Assembly (NCBI GenBank): GCA_011109175.1
Contig: RDEW01000014.1
Coordinates: 382,042 to 446,041 of the forward strand
Reading direction: 5' to 3'
Length of the DNA stretch: 64,000 nt
Origin: Dicyema japonicum
Lineage: Eukaryota; Dicyemida; Rhombozoa; Dicyemidae
Part shown: piece after piece, positions 1 to 10,946 of the stretch
Position numbering within the stretch: the stretch's first letter is position 1
Layout: every line of letters starts with the position of its first letter
Notes under the pieces: generated by a model
What the model was told of the DNA's origin: nothing
The model's input: only the letters and a program-made list of their open reading frames with translations
Database searches by the model: none
Translations under genes and position numbers: made by a program

Positions 1-250
1 CACCATGACAATAATTGTTTCAAGATCTCCATTTTAGACTCTGAAGCGCAGGCTGCAAGGAAAGAGGTCTAGGAGGAGCTCGCATAGTTCAAGGTGGTCC
101 TGATATATTTTTTTGTAGATTATTCTGATGGTTTCCTTGTCCTGGCCCAATATAGATCCGGCCTTCATTCTTATTCATGGCTCTTTTATTATGTGCGGAG
201 GGCGTTCATTTTCTTGCTTGCTTTTGCAACCACGTGATTCACGTGGAAGC
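1..250. repeat. Dispersed repeat, copy 1 (second copy at 17.6 kb)
   Basis: About 250 bp at the window edge are closely similar, over their whole length, to 17604-17862, ending in both at a block containing cacgtgattcacgtgg. The reverse strand of the second copy carries an open frame with the motif HFRVYNGDLE, reminiscent of the RVYN motif in the C-terminal part of the third LINE family here, so this may be a LINE remnant. The family is not recognised with confidence. Confidence 0.6.
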
Positions 251-254
251 ACTC

Positions 255-2105
255 TGACTGTTGGAGCTGAGATCACTTTGTTAGTTGAGAACTCTTTTCT
301 TTGATCTTGGGGCAATAAATAAGTAATAATTATGGCGATTTTTATTTTGACTTTATAAATCGGAAATTTTGGCCTAAAAATTGATTAAATGATAAATTTA
401 TCTACAAAAAAATTTTTTAATATAAAAAACTAATTAAAATCTTTATTAAAATACAGAATAATGTAACCAAAAACGTTTTTCGGTTTAAAATTTTAGGTCT
501 TTAAATGATAATTTTATCAATAATAAAAAATTTTTCTAGATAATTATGTAGAAGGATATTTTTCAAATAGCAGTATATGCATGGAGAAATATGTTGCTTT
601 TCCATTTTTTAATAGAAAAAACTTATTAACAGAAAATCTAGATTCCAGATACTTTTTAATTCTACATAAATTGTTACTGAAATACATTTTTTAAATATGT
701 CTTTTACGATGAAGTAAGTTTTCCCTGTCATCTTTATCAATTTATAAGCCAGTGTTGACATAATATACCGTTCCAGGCATCGCTATATTAAATTCCATCA
801 AAATTTTTATTTTTTACATCAATAAAAATTTTTACAATAATATTTAACAATTTCAAGACAATTTCCCCTTCTGACCGGAATTATTTTGGGTAGATAGCCA
901 ATTTTAATAAATTTTTCTGTTTTTTATGCAAGAAATTTATTATTGCATTTACATATATTTATATCGATTTTGTAGATCAAACCAACTTTTCCAACTCTAT
1001 AATAAATGCATTTAAAAAAACTCAAAAATAGCTTCGGTAGAGTTACCTTTGGCATACACTTTTGCATAGAAGGAAGTAAAGCGATATCCTATACCCACTA
1101 AGTTTTGTAAATTTACTGTTCAACTTATGCAAAGAAAATCATATTCTACTAAGCAGTGACCTCATTGATCGTAGAGTCGGTGAATAGAATGAGAAAATCA
1201 GATATTTTTTACAGTAGCACCTGTAAAATACTAATAAAAATGATAGACCTGTTAGTTTGAAATGTTTTTTAGACAAAAGATTCAATAAAAAGCTGTTGTT
1301 AGAAAATTTGTGAGTTTATATAAAATTCACCAGGATATTTTCTAATAACAGTCTTTACATCTTCAATGACTTTCCTGATTTGAATGCGGCATAACAGTTG
1401 ATGACACGTTAATATTTTATTCAAAAACTCTAAAAACTAATAAATAAAAAATAAAAAGCAATAAAAATTTTGACTTAATTGACATAAAAATTAATTTTGA
1501 CCTTTTTTGACATAACCCAAAATTTTGACTTTACAACTTTTGATTTATATAACATTTTTGATTAAAAATCACATTTTTATAAGTTTTAAACAATTTTAAA
1601 GAACATATGAATTTTTGACTTTATTGACAAAAATTGCCCTACTAATAATTCAATAGCTTAATGGTTCGTGTGTTATGCCACTAAAAATTGTCCGTGGGAT
1701 CGGATCTCTCCACGGATCACTTGGTTGAGGTTTTCTCATTCTCTCTTCTATTCCATCTCTTCCCTCAATTATAGACTACTGTATCAGTTCGATGTTATAA
1801 TAAAAGTAGACTGCTCCAGTTTTAGATGAGCATGACATTGTTAAGAACAATTATTGAAACAAGTTTTAAATGGATCTAATAAATCACTGAGTGAACATTG
1901 CCTTTCGAAGTTAAAATTCTAACGATTTTAGTAACTAACTGTTAATGCGCTTGAAAAACAAGTGTCGATAGAGAATAAGACATGCCTCAGCATGTTATAC
2001 TGCTATCGTTTTGCTCAATAAATCGAAGGCTGCAACGAATTAGCTTAAGAATTGGCTAATGGTATCTTGAGATCTCTTACTAATAAATAAAATAAATATT
2101 TGCCC
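255..2105. other. AT-rich stretch without a recognisable gene
   Basis: Mostly low-complexity AT-rich sequence with short stop-rich frames. Around 1650-1700 there is a weak tRNA-like block (tagcttaatggt resembling a pol III A box, followed by gggatcggatctctcc resembling a poor B box), possibly a very old SINE. No coding region is supported. Confidence 0.5.
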
Positions 2106-2111
2106 TGAAAT

Positions 2112-2345
2112 ATGCACTATCGCACTTTCTGCAGAGCCATATCAGCTATGGCTCCGCTTAGGCAGAACACACACTTTATTTAAGTGAAGAACAGTTATTA
2201 TAACTAATCGTAGATGGAGAACCAAGGAATGCTCTTCACTTCTTTGTTTTCTTTTTTTTGCGTCTATGTCTTTTACAGACGATCCGGTTCCGCAGTGAAG
2301 TAAGTGTTCACTGATGACGGCGTCACTCGTCAAGCCAGATCTCTT
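2112..2345 (-). repeat. SINE-1 copy A (body and tail)
   Basis: Reads on the minus strand as the SINE-1 body: a gacgagtgacgccgtcatcagtg block, an aagtgaagagcattccttgg block, then cttaaataaagtgtgt, a tgcctaagcggagc block and the atggctct tail. The same order of blocks occurs at 21.2, 24.7, 45.9 and 57.6 kb. The tRNA-like head is missing, consistent with 5' truncation. Confidence 0.8.
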
Positions 2346-2524
2346 ATTAGTCAGATAAAAATATCCCGAACTCGGTTAAATATTTTCTTCTAAAATTTGT
2401 GGAAATTATTAAGTTGAGATATTTCACACTACAATTTCCACGCATGCGGATTAAAATGATTAAAAAACAACATCAGAGATTTTTTTCCACATTAGTAACA
2501 GATGATCTTCCAAGTTGATTCAAT

Positions 2525-2710
2525 TTGGGTCGGATGAGATTCAATTCCAGATCCTACGTGCACTCGACACATCGGGTTTCTGATATCTACCGAGTCCGTC
2601 ACCTAATCCATGCTCATCAAAAGAGAAAAAATTGGCTTTAATCTATCTTGAAACAAAGTAGATATTCCGTACAACCACTTGGTTAAGACTTTCCACTTTG
2701 TAAGTAAATG
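2525..2710 (-). repeat. SINE-3 copy
   Basis: On the minus strand it contains ccaagtggttg, an agtagatattccgt-like block, gagcatggattaggtgacg and gaattgaatctcatcc. The same blocks in the same order occur at 43228-43440 (minus) and, in part, at 21015-21145 (plus). The first and last blocks resemble pol III A and B boxes but lie much farther apart than in a tRNA. Confidence 0.6.
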
Positions 2711-3197
2711 GTTTTAAATTAAGAAAACTTGGCCATTATGTGATCCTTGCCACTTTCAATAGCAACCTCATCTTCGCTCGGTGTTCCGCATGGGATCCCA
2801 CGCATTTCCTGTAGTAAGGTCTACTAAAGAGGAGGGCGAAAACTTCTTAAGAGTTCTAAGTACTGAGGATTTAAAGGATTCAATTTTATTTACTGTTTTT
2901 TTGCTGGGTTCGCAGCCAGGAGAAAAAATCCTGTATTGTCAAAGAAGAGTCTTTATGAAATTGTGTTTTCTTAGGAAAAAGGAAAACACGTAAATACCAA
3001 TTTTACATTAATTCTTAGATGTTGTTAACTCAAATCGAGTTTAAAGTCGGTATTTTTTTAATAGATTTAAAAAATGATAATTTTATGTAAATGATATTTC
3101 AATAAATTAAATTATATTTAAATTACAAAAGTGCTATCTTGTTGTCTTACTATTATTTTATCATGTTTTTTTAATTTATTAATAACCATTGGCAGAA

Positions 3198-4329
3198 ATG
3201 TCGGAACTGGATTCACATGAACTTATTGAGAATATCACAGAAATTTCTGAAGATGCAGCTTCGAGCTCTCCTCTCAAGCTCTTACAGTTCTCAACCAAAG
3301 GAAATTCTCTGCACAACATAAGGTTGTTCACACGTGTTTTGAAATAATAGCAATAGGTCAGACGATTCTTTTACCAAAAAACAAAGTACGGCAAATTTTA
3401 AATCTTAGCATCTCCCTTTCAGTCATCTAAAGAACACGACTCCATCCCCCAGACAGTTCCTGTATTAATTATATTTACCCCCAATAAAGTCAAATGCCTT
3501 CTCAAAGCGAATGATCGAAAGGGACTTTGATCCATTTTTTATCCCAACTCCTGTGAAACAGGATACCGCGAATGCTACATCTACAAAAATTGTACCAACT
3601 TCCAATTTTCTCGAACTTTCTTTCCCTTCTATTGGAAACCAGTCAGGGAACTCCGAAGTTCGGCCTTTCAATGTAGAAAATTACTTCACTGCTCACAATA
3701 AACAGCAAAAAGTACAGTTTTCAGTTTTAAAATTTTAGGCGGGAAATTACAATCGATTAGTTGGTTTGTATGAACTGACGTTGACACAAGTTGTTGGTTT
3801 GATTAATTACATCATTAAAGCTAAAATTGAGGAGGAACGTGACAAGTGGAGCTCGGATGTGAACAGTAAACAGAGCACAATTGACAATATGAATGAAGAC
3901 TATCAGTCTCTTGAGTTGTCATTTCGCAATCTCCACGAAAGATTCGAGAAATCTCGGAATTACCTCAAAGAATACGAGCAGGTGATTGAATCTCTGTATT
4001 TTAGTTACGCACAGAACAGCAGAGTACCATAGATTCCTTAAGAAAGGAGCTGGAAAATGCGGAAGAGAAGTATAATAAACTGCTGGAGAAGGCTCACTCT
4101 AAACTTGACCAGTATGTGTCACTATATTTTTAGGGCCAATTCAGCCTTGGAGGAGATGGTAACGAAGCATCAGAGTGATATTAGTCGATTTGAGGACAAT
4201 TCACGGAAGACGGAGATGAAGTATGCCCTCTTGTTGAGCCAAATTAATTCAAAGGCTGTTTGGGTTTGTCATTGGTAGGATTCTGAAATAGCTGAGCTTA
4301 AAGCTATTTGTAATGATTTTTTGAAATAG
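3198..4329 (+). CDS. TACC: TACC-domain coiled-coil protein
   Basis: Likely transforming acidic coiled-coil (TACC) family protein, which acts at centrosomes and spindle microtubules with XMAP215-type partners. The last roughly 180 residues form one long coiled coil; the segments RFEKSRNYLKEYEQ, KLDQANSALEEM and the ending DSEIAELKAICNDFLK follow the order and spacing of the TACC domain, including its conserved terminal ICDDL-like motif. The N-terminal part, from MSELDSHELIENI, is low-complexity and unconserved. Frame continuity requires several tiny introns; clear ones are 3982-4004 (23 nt), 4112-4133 (22 nt) and 4258-4278 (21 nt), all GT-AG. Introns before 3766 are less certain. Total length is about 320 residues, short for the family. 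The ATG at 3198 is the first in frame with the acidic N-terminus. Function is inferred from the domain alone. Confidence 0.8.
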
Positions 4330-4940
4330 ACTAAATTTGAGATATCTCCTCTGTTCATTAATTTTTATTATTTCAGAATTGCAAACCCACAAAGTTAAGT
4401 TTTCAATTAAAAAAGGTTGGTGATTTGAATAGAGTAAGTGCTACATCTGCAAAAATCAGCCTTCCTCCAGCTTGTTTTGCGATCATAAGGAGTAACTTTA
4501 TGGAATCTTTGTTTTTATCAGATCTCTCTTTTCAATGTTCTTGGTAAGAGCCTACTCTCGGGATATCTTGAGATTTTAACAAAAATTGGGGATCACTTAA
4601 GGATTGTTTAACGTCAACGTCAAAAACACTATAAGAAAATTTATGACACCTCATGATCTACTCAAGAATGTGGAAGGGATTATTCGATATCAGATATAAG
4701 TTTTTTTCATAACACGTGGTGTTCAAATGATAATCATAAATGGTGTCTCAATTGTTAAGGAAAAATTTAATCAATGTGTTTTATTTTTACAGTATATAGA
4801 AATCAATAATCAAAATATATGAACTGGAACCAAATCCAATGAAAACCAACAAATGAACATTTTTCTTGCCACTATGAATTGCACGCTACCTGAGACAGTT
4901 GGATCGCATGATGCCACTCTAGTAGAAGGAAAAGAAATCT
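4330..4940. other. Intergenic, nothing recognised
   Basis: AT-rich sequence downstream of the TACC gene with no frame or repeat that I recognise. Confidence 0.5.
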
Positions 4941-5222
4941 TCAATTAAGTTCAAAAAATCTTGGTGATGTATAAACCACTAAACTACCTGGTAAAGGTGT
5001 AGGAGTGATATCTATATAACTTAGGGAGCTAGACGAGATATTCATATAATAAAACGCATCGTGGCACATCATTCTATTTGTCGTAAATTTTGCAAATCTG
5101 AGAAATAAATCATCAGAGTAACTGACTGCTCGAAAGGTATTGATTGATTCTATCATCAGGGAAAGTTTAACGAAAAGCCTAAACCCCAGGCTTACAATCT
5201 TTGGTAAGCCCAGCACAAACAA
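4941..5222 (-). CDS. Unassigned open frame, possible exon
   Basis: An open frame of about 90 codons on the minus strand with balanced amino-acid composition (for example HDAFYYMNISSSSLSYIDIT and LPGSLVVYTSP). It reads like coding sequence rather than low complexity, but I recognise no family, and I find no convincing neighbouring exons on that strand. It could be a single exon, a transposon remnant or chance. Confidence 0.25.
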   Translation of the reverse strand: MFVLGLPKIVSLGFRLFVKLSLMIESINTFRAVSYSDDLFLRFAKFTTNRMMCHDAFYYMNISSSSLSYIDITPTPLPGSLVVYTSPRFFELN

Positions 5223-5264
5223 TTACAACTAATTAATCCAAGGATAAAACCCAAAAGAGAGCGT

Positions 5265-5400
5265 CTGCTTGTACCGACCGAATCCATACTCCAATAGTCC
5301 ACTACAGACTTCCGAAGAGAAGTGGAAAACTAGGTCCATTCTCTTCCATTTTCGTCGTACGTCCTACCGCCGAGGACGCCACTCGCATTTTTTCATCAAT
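5265..5400 (-). repeat. SINE-2 fragment
   Basis: Matches 48497-48640 (same orientation) and the reverse complement of 19260-19420, sharing an aatagtccactacag-like block, a cttccgaagagaag-like block and cgtcctaccgccgaggac. It corresponds to the 3' half of SINE-2. Confidence 0.65.
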
Positions 5401-5559
5401 ATTTTCAAAATTTTCCCGTTTGTTGTATTTCATATTATGCAGCGCAGAAAAACTTGTTTCTCATAAATATGTCGTTGAAAATAATTGTAAAATAATCTTC
5501 AGTGCTTGTGTAGATAATCTGAGATATATTTTAATAACATATATTTAGAATTCTCCAAT

Positions 5560-5987
5560 ATTCTACTCCAACTCCATTAATTTTAAAAATCGATCATTGA
5601 ACAGTTCAATAAGTTCTTCATTTTCTTTCACAGATCAGTGTTCTGACTGTGACAGAAGTAAAGGATTATCGAGTTTTCGGCAATTGTATGAGGTTTCAGT
5701 TCTTTTTCTATCAATTCAGAAATCAGATTTGAACATTTCAATGATTCCTTTGAGCTCACAAAAGTATCACTAAACAACATTCGACTGGATCTACAATACA
5801 TAGTAAAAATTAAATAATACTTGTGTTGTTTTTTCAAATGCATAAAATAATCCAGATTTTTTTGGAATAGTCCGGATGCTTGTAAGTAAAATGTCTATTT
5901 AGTTTGCTAGGAGCCATTTATTCAAATTTGTATTTGGCTGGCGGCACACTAGAAATTGTCTCGCGGCTCACCGTTTGACAATCTCTG
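5560..5987 (-). mobile_element. hAT transposon remnant with terminal repeat
   Basis: The end at 5987 reads on the minus strand as cagagattgtcaaacgg followed by gtgagccgcgag and tagtgtgccgcc, typical of hAT terminal sequence. Inside, a minus-strand frame contains LIEKELKPHTIAEN, a motif typical of ZBED5/FAM200-like hAT transposases. The rest of the transposase is missing, so this is a dead fragment. Confidence 0.65.
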
Positions 5988-6009
5988 GTCTAAAGCAAGA
6001 GTCGAACCA

Positions 6010-6665
6010 ATACCGGCTTGCCTGTTTGTTGTTGCTGCACAACATGGGATGGTACATGGCTCCACGCATTTCCATGCGCTTCTTTCGGAACTCTTATGGA
6101 CGACGACTGTGTGAGAATCGGAATAGCACAACGATTGGGACTTGACATCTTCCAGAAACATAGATGCCGTTGTGGAGGAACAATTGACACCAAAGGACTA
6201 CATCCTTTCTCTTGCAAAAGGAGTGCAGGTCGCTCACCTCGTTACCCCGCATTGAATAATGTTATTCTATGAACCCTCGAGGCAGCAAGCTTCCCAGCTC
6301 AACTTGAACCTCTTGGACAGAATCGTGGAGATGGCAAGAGGCCAGACGGAATGACACTTTTCCCATATTAACAGGAAAATCATTGGTTTAAGATGTAAAG
6401 TAGATACTTTCTCTACTTCGCTCCCTCTGAGATCTACTCAGAAACCTGGATCTTCAGCCGACGCAGCCAAATCTGTCAAGATCAAGAAGTACTCGGCCAT
6501 TGGAGACCGACAGCGATATACACCAGTGGCCATAGAAACGTCGGGAGCCGTAGGATCCCTCACTGCGGTATTTCTGAAAGAAATAGAAAGGAAACTAGCG
6601 AGCCGAAAAAACCCGCGAATCAATCTGGCTAAGGCAACAAGTCAAGATTGCCATATTACGTAGAA
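6010..6665 (+). pseudogene. RLE retrotransposon C-terminus (family 1), broken
   Basis: Fragment of the C-terminal part of a non-LTR retrotransposon with a restriction-like endonuclease. One frame shows GLDIFQKHRCRCGGTIDTKG followed by HPFSCKRSAGR, a CxC...HxxxC zinc motif, and farther on GDGKRPDGMTLFP, the RPD catalytic-type motif. A second frame then gives YTPVAIETSGAVGS and the terminal helical part. Frameshifts and stops separate these pieces, so it is not functional. The pattern recurs at 18.9, 29.4, 33.8-34.8, 37.7-38.8, 44.4-45.8 and 55.5 kb. It abuts the hAT end at 5987. Confidence 0.8.
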
Positions 6666-6669
6666 ACGT

Positions 6670-7756
6670 ATACGCAATCCTATCTGCAAAGGATTAATTT
6701 TTTTTAAAGAAAAAAGGATTAATTATTTAAAAATTTTTTGTTAATAAATTGTTTTCCCCAAAAAAAATTTAACTTTTGTATTAATTCCAGATACACCAAG
6801 ATAAGGATAATACTCAATTGGCGGAAATTGTCCTATTTCAATCATAAAATTGTCTTAAAATAGAACATAATTATTTTAATTATTTTTTTAATTTTGTTAG
6901 TATTTTTTCATTTCTTTTAAATTACACATTATAAATTGTTTTTTGTCTACTCAGTTTACATTTAAAGGCAGGTATGTAATTCCCCAGTTATTAAAACTAT
7001 TAGAACTCGGAGGCAAAATAAGGAATAAATTTAAAAGCAATTTCCAAAAACTCATACATAGTTACAAGATCACCTAAAGGAGATTTATTCCGCTAAAAAG
7101 TTCTAAGATAGTAAAATCATGTAACAATACTACACCGATCTACATCTTAATGGATAAGAAATCAGAATGAATGCTACAAGTATAGAGACCACTCAACTTT
7201 TTCTTACATAAAATAACGAAGAAAACTTGATATCTTTTTTGGATTTTAGCATTTTTAAATGGCAATATTTCACTTCACAAATTAGGGAATAGTTATATAA
7301 AAAAGCTATTTGTTAAATTACCATGTCTCTTCAATTTATATTATTGAACTACAGAAAATATTTTTAAACAAACAATTCTATTTAATTATTGATGAAAGTT
7401 ACATTAACGGGACGCGACAAATTAAATGTAATTTCGGGACAATTTGTATTGCATAAAAAATTTCAATAATAACAATATTGAAAAATATTTCATGCTAAAT
7501 TTTAATTTCTCTAACAATGGATAATTTTCGTTAATTTCCATATAAATTGTCCTAAAATGATTCCACGCCGTCTTCCTCATCAACAGGGATCGGTACTCCA
7601 TGCCTCTCCTCAGATTGGATACTGTCCAAAGTCTTCCGTAACACTAGCGTCTGTAGTATTTGTTATATCTTATTTATAGTTAAACACTAAAAATACAAAA
7701 TAATTTAAAAAATAATAAATTTGTCTTATTTTTGTCGTAAAATGTCCTAATTGTAC
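6670..7756. other. AT-rich intergenic stretch, no gene seen
   Basis: Low-complexity AT-rich DNA with many stops on all frames. A word like gtcctaaaat recurs around 6830, 7550 and 7745. Nothing codes here that I can support. Confidence 0.5.
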
Positions 7757-7979
7757 TACAGTAAAGTCTTTCGAATCCGCCAATTTCGGAGATCGGCAAA
7801 ATATGGCGGATTCGAGAGACTTACTGATTTTTTCATCCATTAATAATGTAAATCAAAAAATTATTTATAAGCAAAAAATCAGTAAGTTTTTTATTTGTTT
7901 TTTTAGAGTTCGTATCATTGAAGATCCTAGCTTTTCGACATTAAAGAATTCTTCTTGATTATAGGATTCTTTTAATTTA

Positions 7980-9125
7980 AGGCTAGAAAAGCCTCGCTAA
8001 TAGTTACACCTTTCTGACTTTCTTCAAGGGGTTCTTCACTATTAATTTCTTGTTCTATTTTCTCCGAATCAATCAAATCAAGTTCTTCATCTTCATTGTA
8101 GTCAATTTCGATATAAAGTCTCTCTTCTGATGGATCACTTATGTTTATTTTGTCTAGAATATATCCGTAATTTCTAATAACAGGGTTTTCATTATTTATA
8201 TTTTCAATGTTTTGAATCCATTTTGCTTGTGTGAAGCATTTGAATATTAAAGAACTATCTATCTTGTTCCAATCATAATATGTGACTAATATTGCATCTT
8301 TTAAGTTTAATTTTTTGTATGCAAAATAGGGATTTATCCGATCTTCAATTTTCTGAATAATAACAGAAAATTTAAGAGAATTGAAATTGCATTTTTACGA
8401 TTTGATTATACCCTGATCCAGTGGTTGCAAAAACAACGTTGTATTCGCTGGTAGAAATATTATTTCAATTTGGTTTAATTCAATCAAAACCTAATGTAAA
8501 TGTTATGAAATTCACCTTATGTGCAGGACATTTATCTACAACAAGCAAAATTTTCTAGGATTTTTAAACATCCCAAGTAGTAAGGGTGTTCGTTTATCTG
8601 TACCGTCCACATTTGTGCATAACATGACTGAAACTCTGTCTTTCAATAATTTTATGACCTGATTTAAGGTTATACAAACACTTTTGGACGGTATCATTTT
8701 GTAAAATAAACCAGTTTCGTCGACATTATAAACATTTTGAGCTCCGTAGAGATTGATTTTATTTTTGATTAATTCAATAAAATCTGATACCACATTAAGG
8801 TTAAAATTTAAAGTTGCAGATTGTCCATGCATATTTCGTAAATTCAAACCATTCCTCTTTTTAAATTTAGCAAGCCACCCTTGCTTCCTTGAAATCAGTG
8901 ATCCCTCGTTTCGATGCAAATGTTTTGGCTTTTTCAGTAATAATTTCATCGTTCAAAATGGCTCCTTTAACTGCATTATATTTTTTGGAAAAATTTCTAA
9001 AATTTTTATCGAAGGTAATTCAATATTCGATTTAATAAACTTTAAAGTGGAAATTTTTTGTTTGTTTTTTAATCGTGTAAAGTTACAATTCATGAAAACA
9101 TCAATAAACAATGACAATGTGTTAA
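7980..9125 (-). pseudogene. Decayed Tigger/pogo transposase of T1
   Basis: Minus-strand frames give, in order, a CENPB-like helix-turn-helix remnant, GWLAKFKKRNGLNLRN, VYNVDETGLFYKMIPSKS (first catalytic Asp in the DETG motif), MFKNPRKF and, in another frame, LPANTTLFLQPLDQGIIKS (conserved block of the DDE_1 superfamily). These are CENPB/jerky-related transposase landmarks. Frameshifts and stops separate the blocks, and the N-terminus is cut by the LINE insertion, so the copy is inactive. Confidence 0.85.
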
Positions 9126-9129
9126 TAAG

Positions 9130-9472
9130 ATTTCTGAATCGACGTCTCAAAAATTAGAAGCCGCACAACTTGCTTCCTTAAAAATAATAAATAAGAAAAC
9201 TGTGGATAACGTATTGAATGTTAAAGAACACCTAAGGTGGAGAGTGAAGTCATTTCTACAGTGGGCAATAAAAACCGGCTGTCCGCTTTCACTCTCTATA
9301 TCTGACTATCTAGAAAATGCGGGAAATCTATGGAGAATGAGACCGTCCCCGTTTCTACCAATTCTGTTGGATCTTCGAGGACCCCGAACGAGAGCCAGAA
9401 CCCGGAAAACCGGGATCACTTAGTTAGTAGTTAACTTTTAACTTTTCTAATCCGGTGATCTTGGGGTAAAAA
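9130..9472 (+). mobile_element. 5'-truncated jockey-like LINE inserted in T1
   Basis: This 343-bp insertion is a near copy of 26725-27068, the 3' end of a full LINE reverse transcriptase unit. It is flanked by an exact 14-bp duplication, aatgtgttaataag, at 9116-9129 and 9473-9486, the signature of target-primed insertion. It ends in the family's stem-loop (9411-9464) followed by a short A-rich tail. Confidence 0.92.
9411..9464 (+). promoter_or_regulatory. LINE 3'-terminal stem-loop
   Basis: GATCAC at 9414-9419 pairs with GTGATC at 9455-9460; flanking G-T and C-G pairs extend the stem. The tail follows at once. About eleven other elements in the window have a stem in the same place with different but pairing bases. 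Confidence 0.75.
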
Positions 9473-9688
9473 AATGTGTTAATAAGTTATTTTAAAAAAA
9501 TTTAAAATTAAGAGACATGGCGGATTCATTAAAAAATCTGGCGGATTCGAGAAATTTTGTTAGAAAAAATGGCGGATTAGAGAATTTATTAGTTATAATT
9601 GGCGGATTCGAGAAATGGCGAATTCGAGAGACTTTACTGTATTTTGTTTTTAAAATGTCCTTTTTGTTTTTAAAATGTTGGCACTTTA

Positions 9689-10012
9689 GCCCCGTGCCGC
9701 CATGTGGTGTTTCGTGGCTAATTGGTTGAAGTTTCTGTTTGTTCGTCTGTTCCTCCTCTCTCTTCCTATTAGAGTAGCGTCATGTGATCCACCTGTCCAG
9801 GTGGCGCCCAGTGCAAGGCCGGCACGAGAAAGTATCATTTGCTCTCCCCCACTCCACTGGAGGGGTTTCCACAATTGCAAGTATGGACGTCTTTTCTTTT
9901 TATGTTGATTCCGGATGGACTTTGTTTCTGTAGAAGTGGAATCTGGATACACTTAATTCGTTGTTTACTTTAACTTCTTTCTCGGTGTTTCCGGGGTTAA
10001 TAAATAAATAAA
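9689..10012 (+). repeat. R330 short interspersed element, copy 1
   Basis: About 325 bp, very similar to 57199-57521 and to the reverse complement of 15053-15351. Shared blocks include ccatgtggtg, attagagtagcgtcatgtga, ccacctgtccaggtgg, ctcccccactccactggagg and ctggatacactta. It ends with stem GATACAC (9946-9952) / GTGTTTC (9985-9991) and a taaataaataaa tail. No conserved ORF, so it is probably a SINE using the LINE 3' structure. Confidence 0.8.
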
Positions 10013-10089
10013 TGTCCTAAAAAGGTGTCCTATTATTTCCACCCTATCAATTACTAATTAAAAGTATCCAAATACACTGTTGAAGACCT

Positions 10090-10830
10090 TTCAATATCAC
10101 ACACATGTCTATCCAAATGCTTTCATTTTCACGGCAATTAAAAAGCATAGAACGAAGTGGTTCGATTTACTTCCCAATGCGATCTACTGACTTAGAAATA
10201 AAAAAAGAAATGTATGACTCAATAGACTTTCTTATTGACAAGGCAGCTCAGATATTAACATCAATAATCCTGAGAGCCGACAGAATGTTTATTTCTCGAT
10301 TTCTTACAAAACATTTAATCAAAAACTATCTACGGGAATCTTAGCACTTATCAAAAACGGCCTTGAAGAAAACAGAATGCAATCAGATTACTCTACATCG
10401 TCCATACGCACTCTCAATTACAAAAATTCCCACAGACATAAGTGGAGCTGCTTGTTGGTCGCCATGAAGACGCACGTAGGGACGGTTCTGGTAACTGTCT
10501 ATATACAGAAAGCCTACGACTCTGTTTCGAAGACACTCCTAACAAAAAAGACAGAAGATCATGCGGCATATGCAATCAGATACCATATCCATCCCCAGTC
10601 TGCTTTCAGAAGTGGTGACATTGAGAAATGATCAGGGTTTCCTACGTATCTGCAGGGAGCTAGGAAACCAATTCAGAGAAAGGGCGGACCATGTGGAGAA
10701 ATTGGATCGCTGGTGGAGCATTCGAGAAGAATTCGAGAGATGTTGGAGACTGGGATCACCTAATTAGAGATTTAATATTTTATTTCTTGGTGGTTGTCTT
10801 GGGGTTTTAAAAATAAAAAATAAATATCAA
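10090..10830 (+). pseudogene. Jockey-like LINE remnant
   Basis: Contains VTVYIQKAYDSVSKTLL, a reverse transcriptase palm-type motif (KAFDTVSR in related copies), in a broken frame, and ends with the peptide ETGIT just before a stop, as other copies do. The 3' stem GATCACC (10754-10760) pairs with GGTGGT near 10789-10794, followed by an A-rich tail. Most of the reverse transcriptase is missing. Confidence 0.65.
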
Positions 10831-10946
10831 CATAATCTAACTACATTTTCATCCTCTTCACCTCAATTTCTTTTTAAAAAATATTATTTTTTGAAAATTT
10901 AAATCTCATTATTTAAATCAAGTAGTCTCACGTGCTTCTTTTAAAA

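Larger units (their letters stand above)
7759..9639 (-). mobile_element. Tigger/pogo-type DNA transposon T1
   Basis: Bounded by inverted repeats: cagtaaagtctttcgaatcc at 7759 and, in reverse complement, cagtaaagtctctcgaattc ending at 9639. Both ends are flanked by the dinucleotide TA (7757-7758 and 9640-9641), the duplication typical of Tc1/mariner-pogo elements. Subterminal copies of tggcggattcgag recur inside both ends. The transposase lies on the minus strand. A LINE has inserted into the element at 9130-9472. Confidence 0.9.

Noticed and set aside
9686-9952. Coding frames across R330
   Set aside because: The three full copies do not keep one common frame, and their conservation is at the nucleotide level with a structured 3' end.
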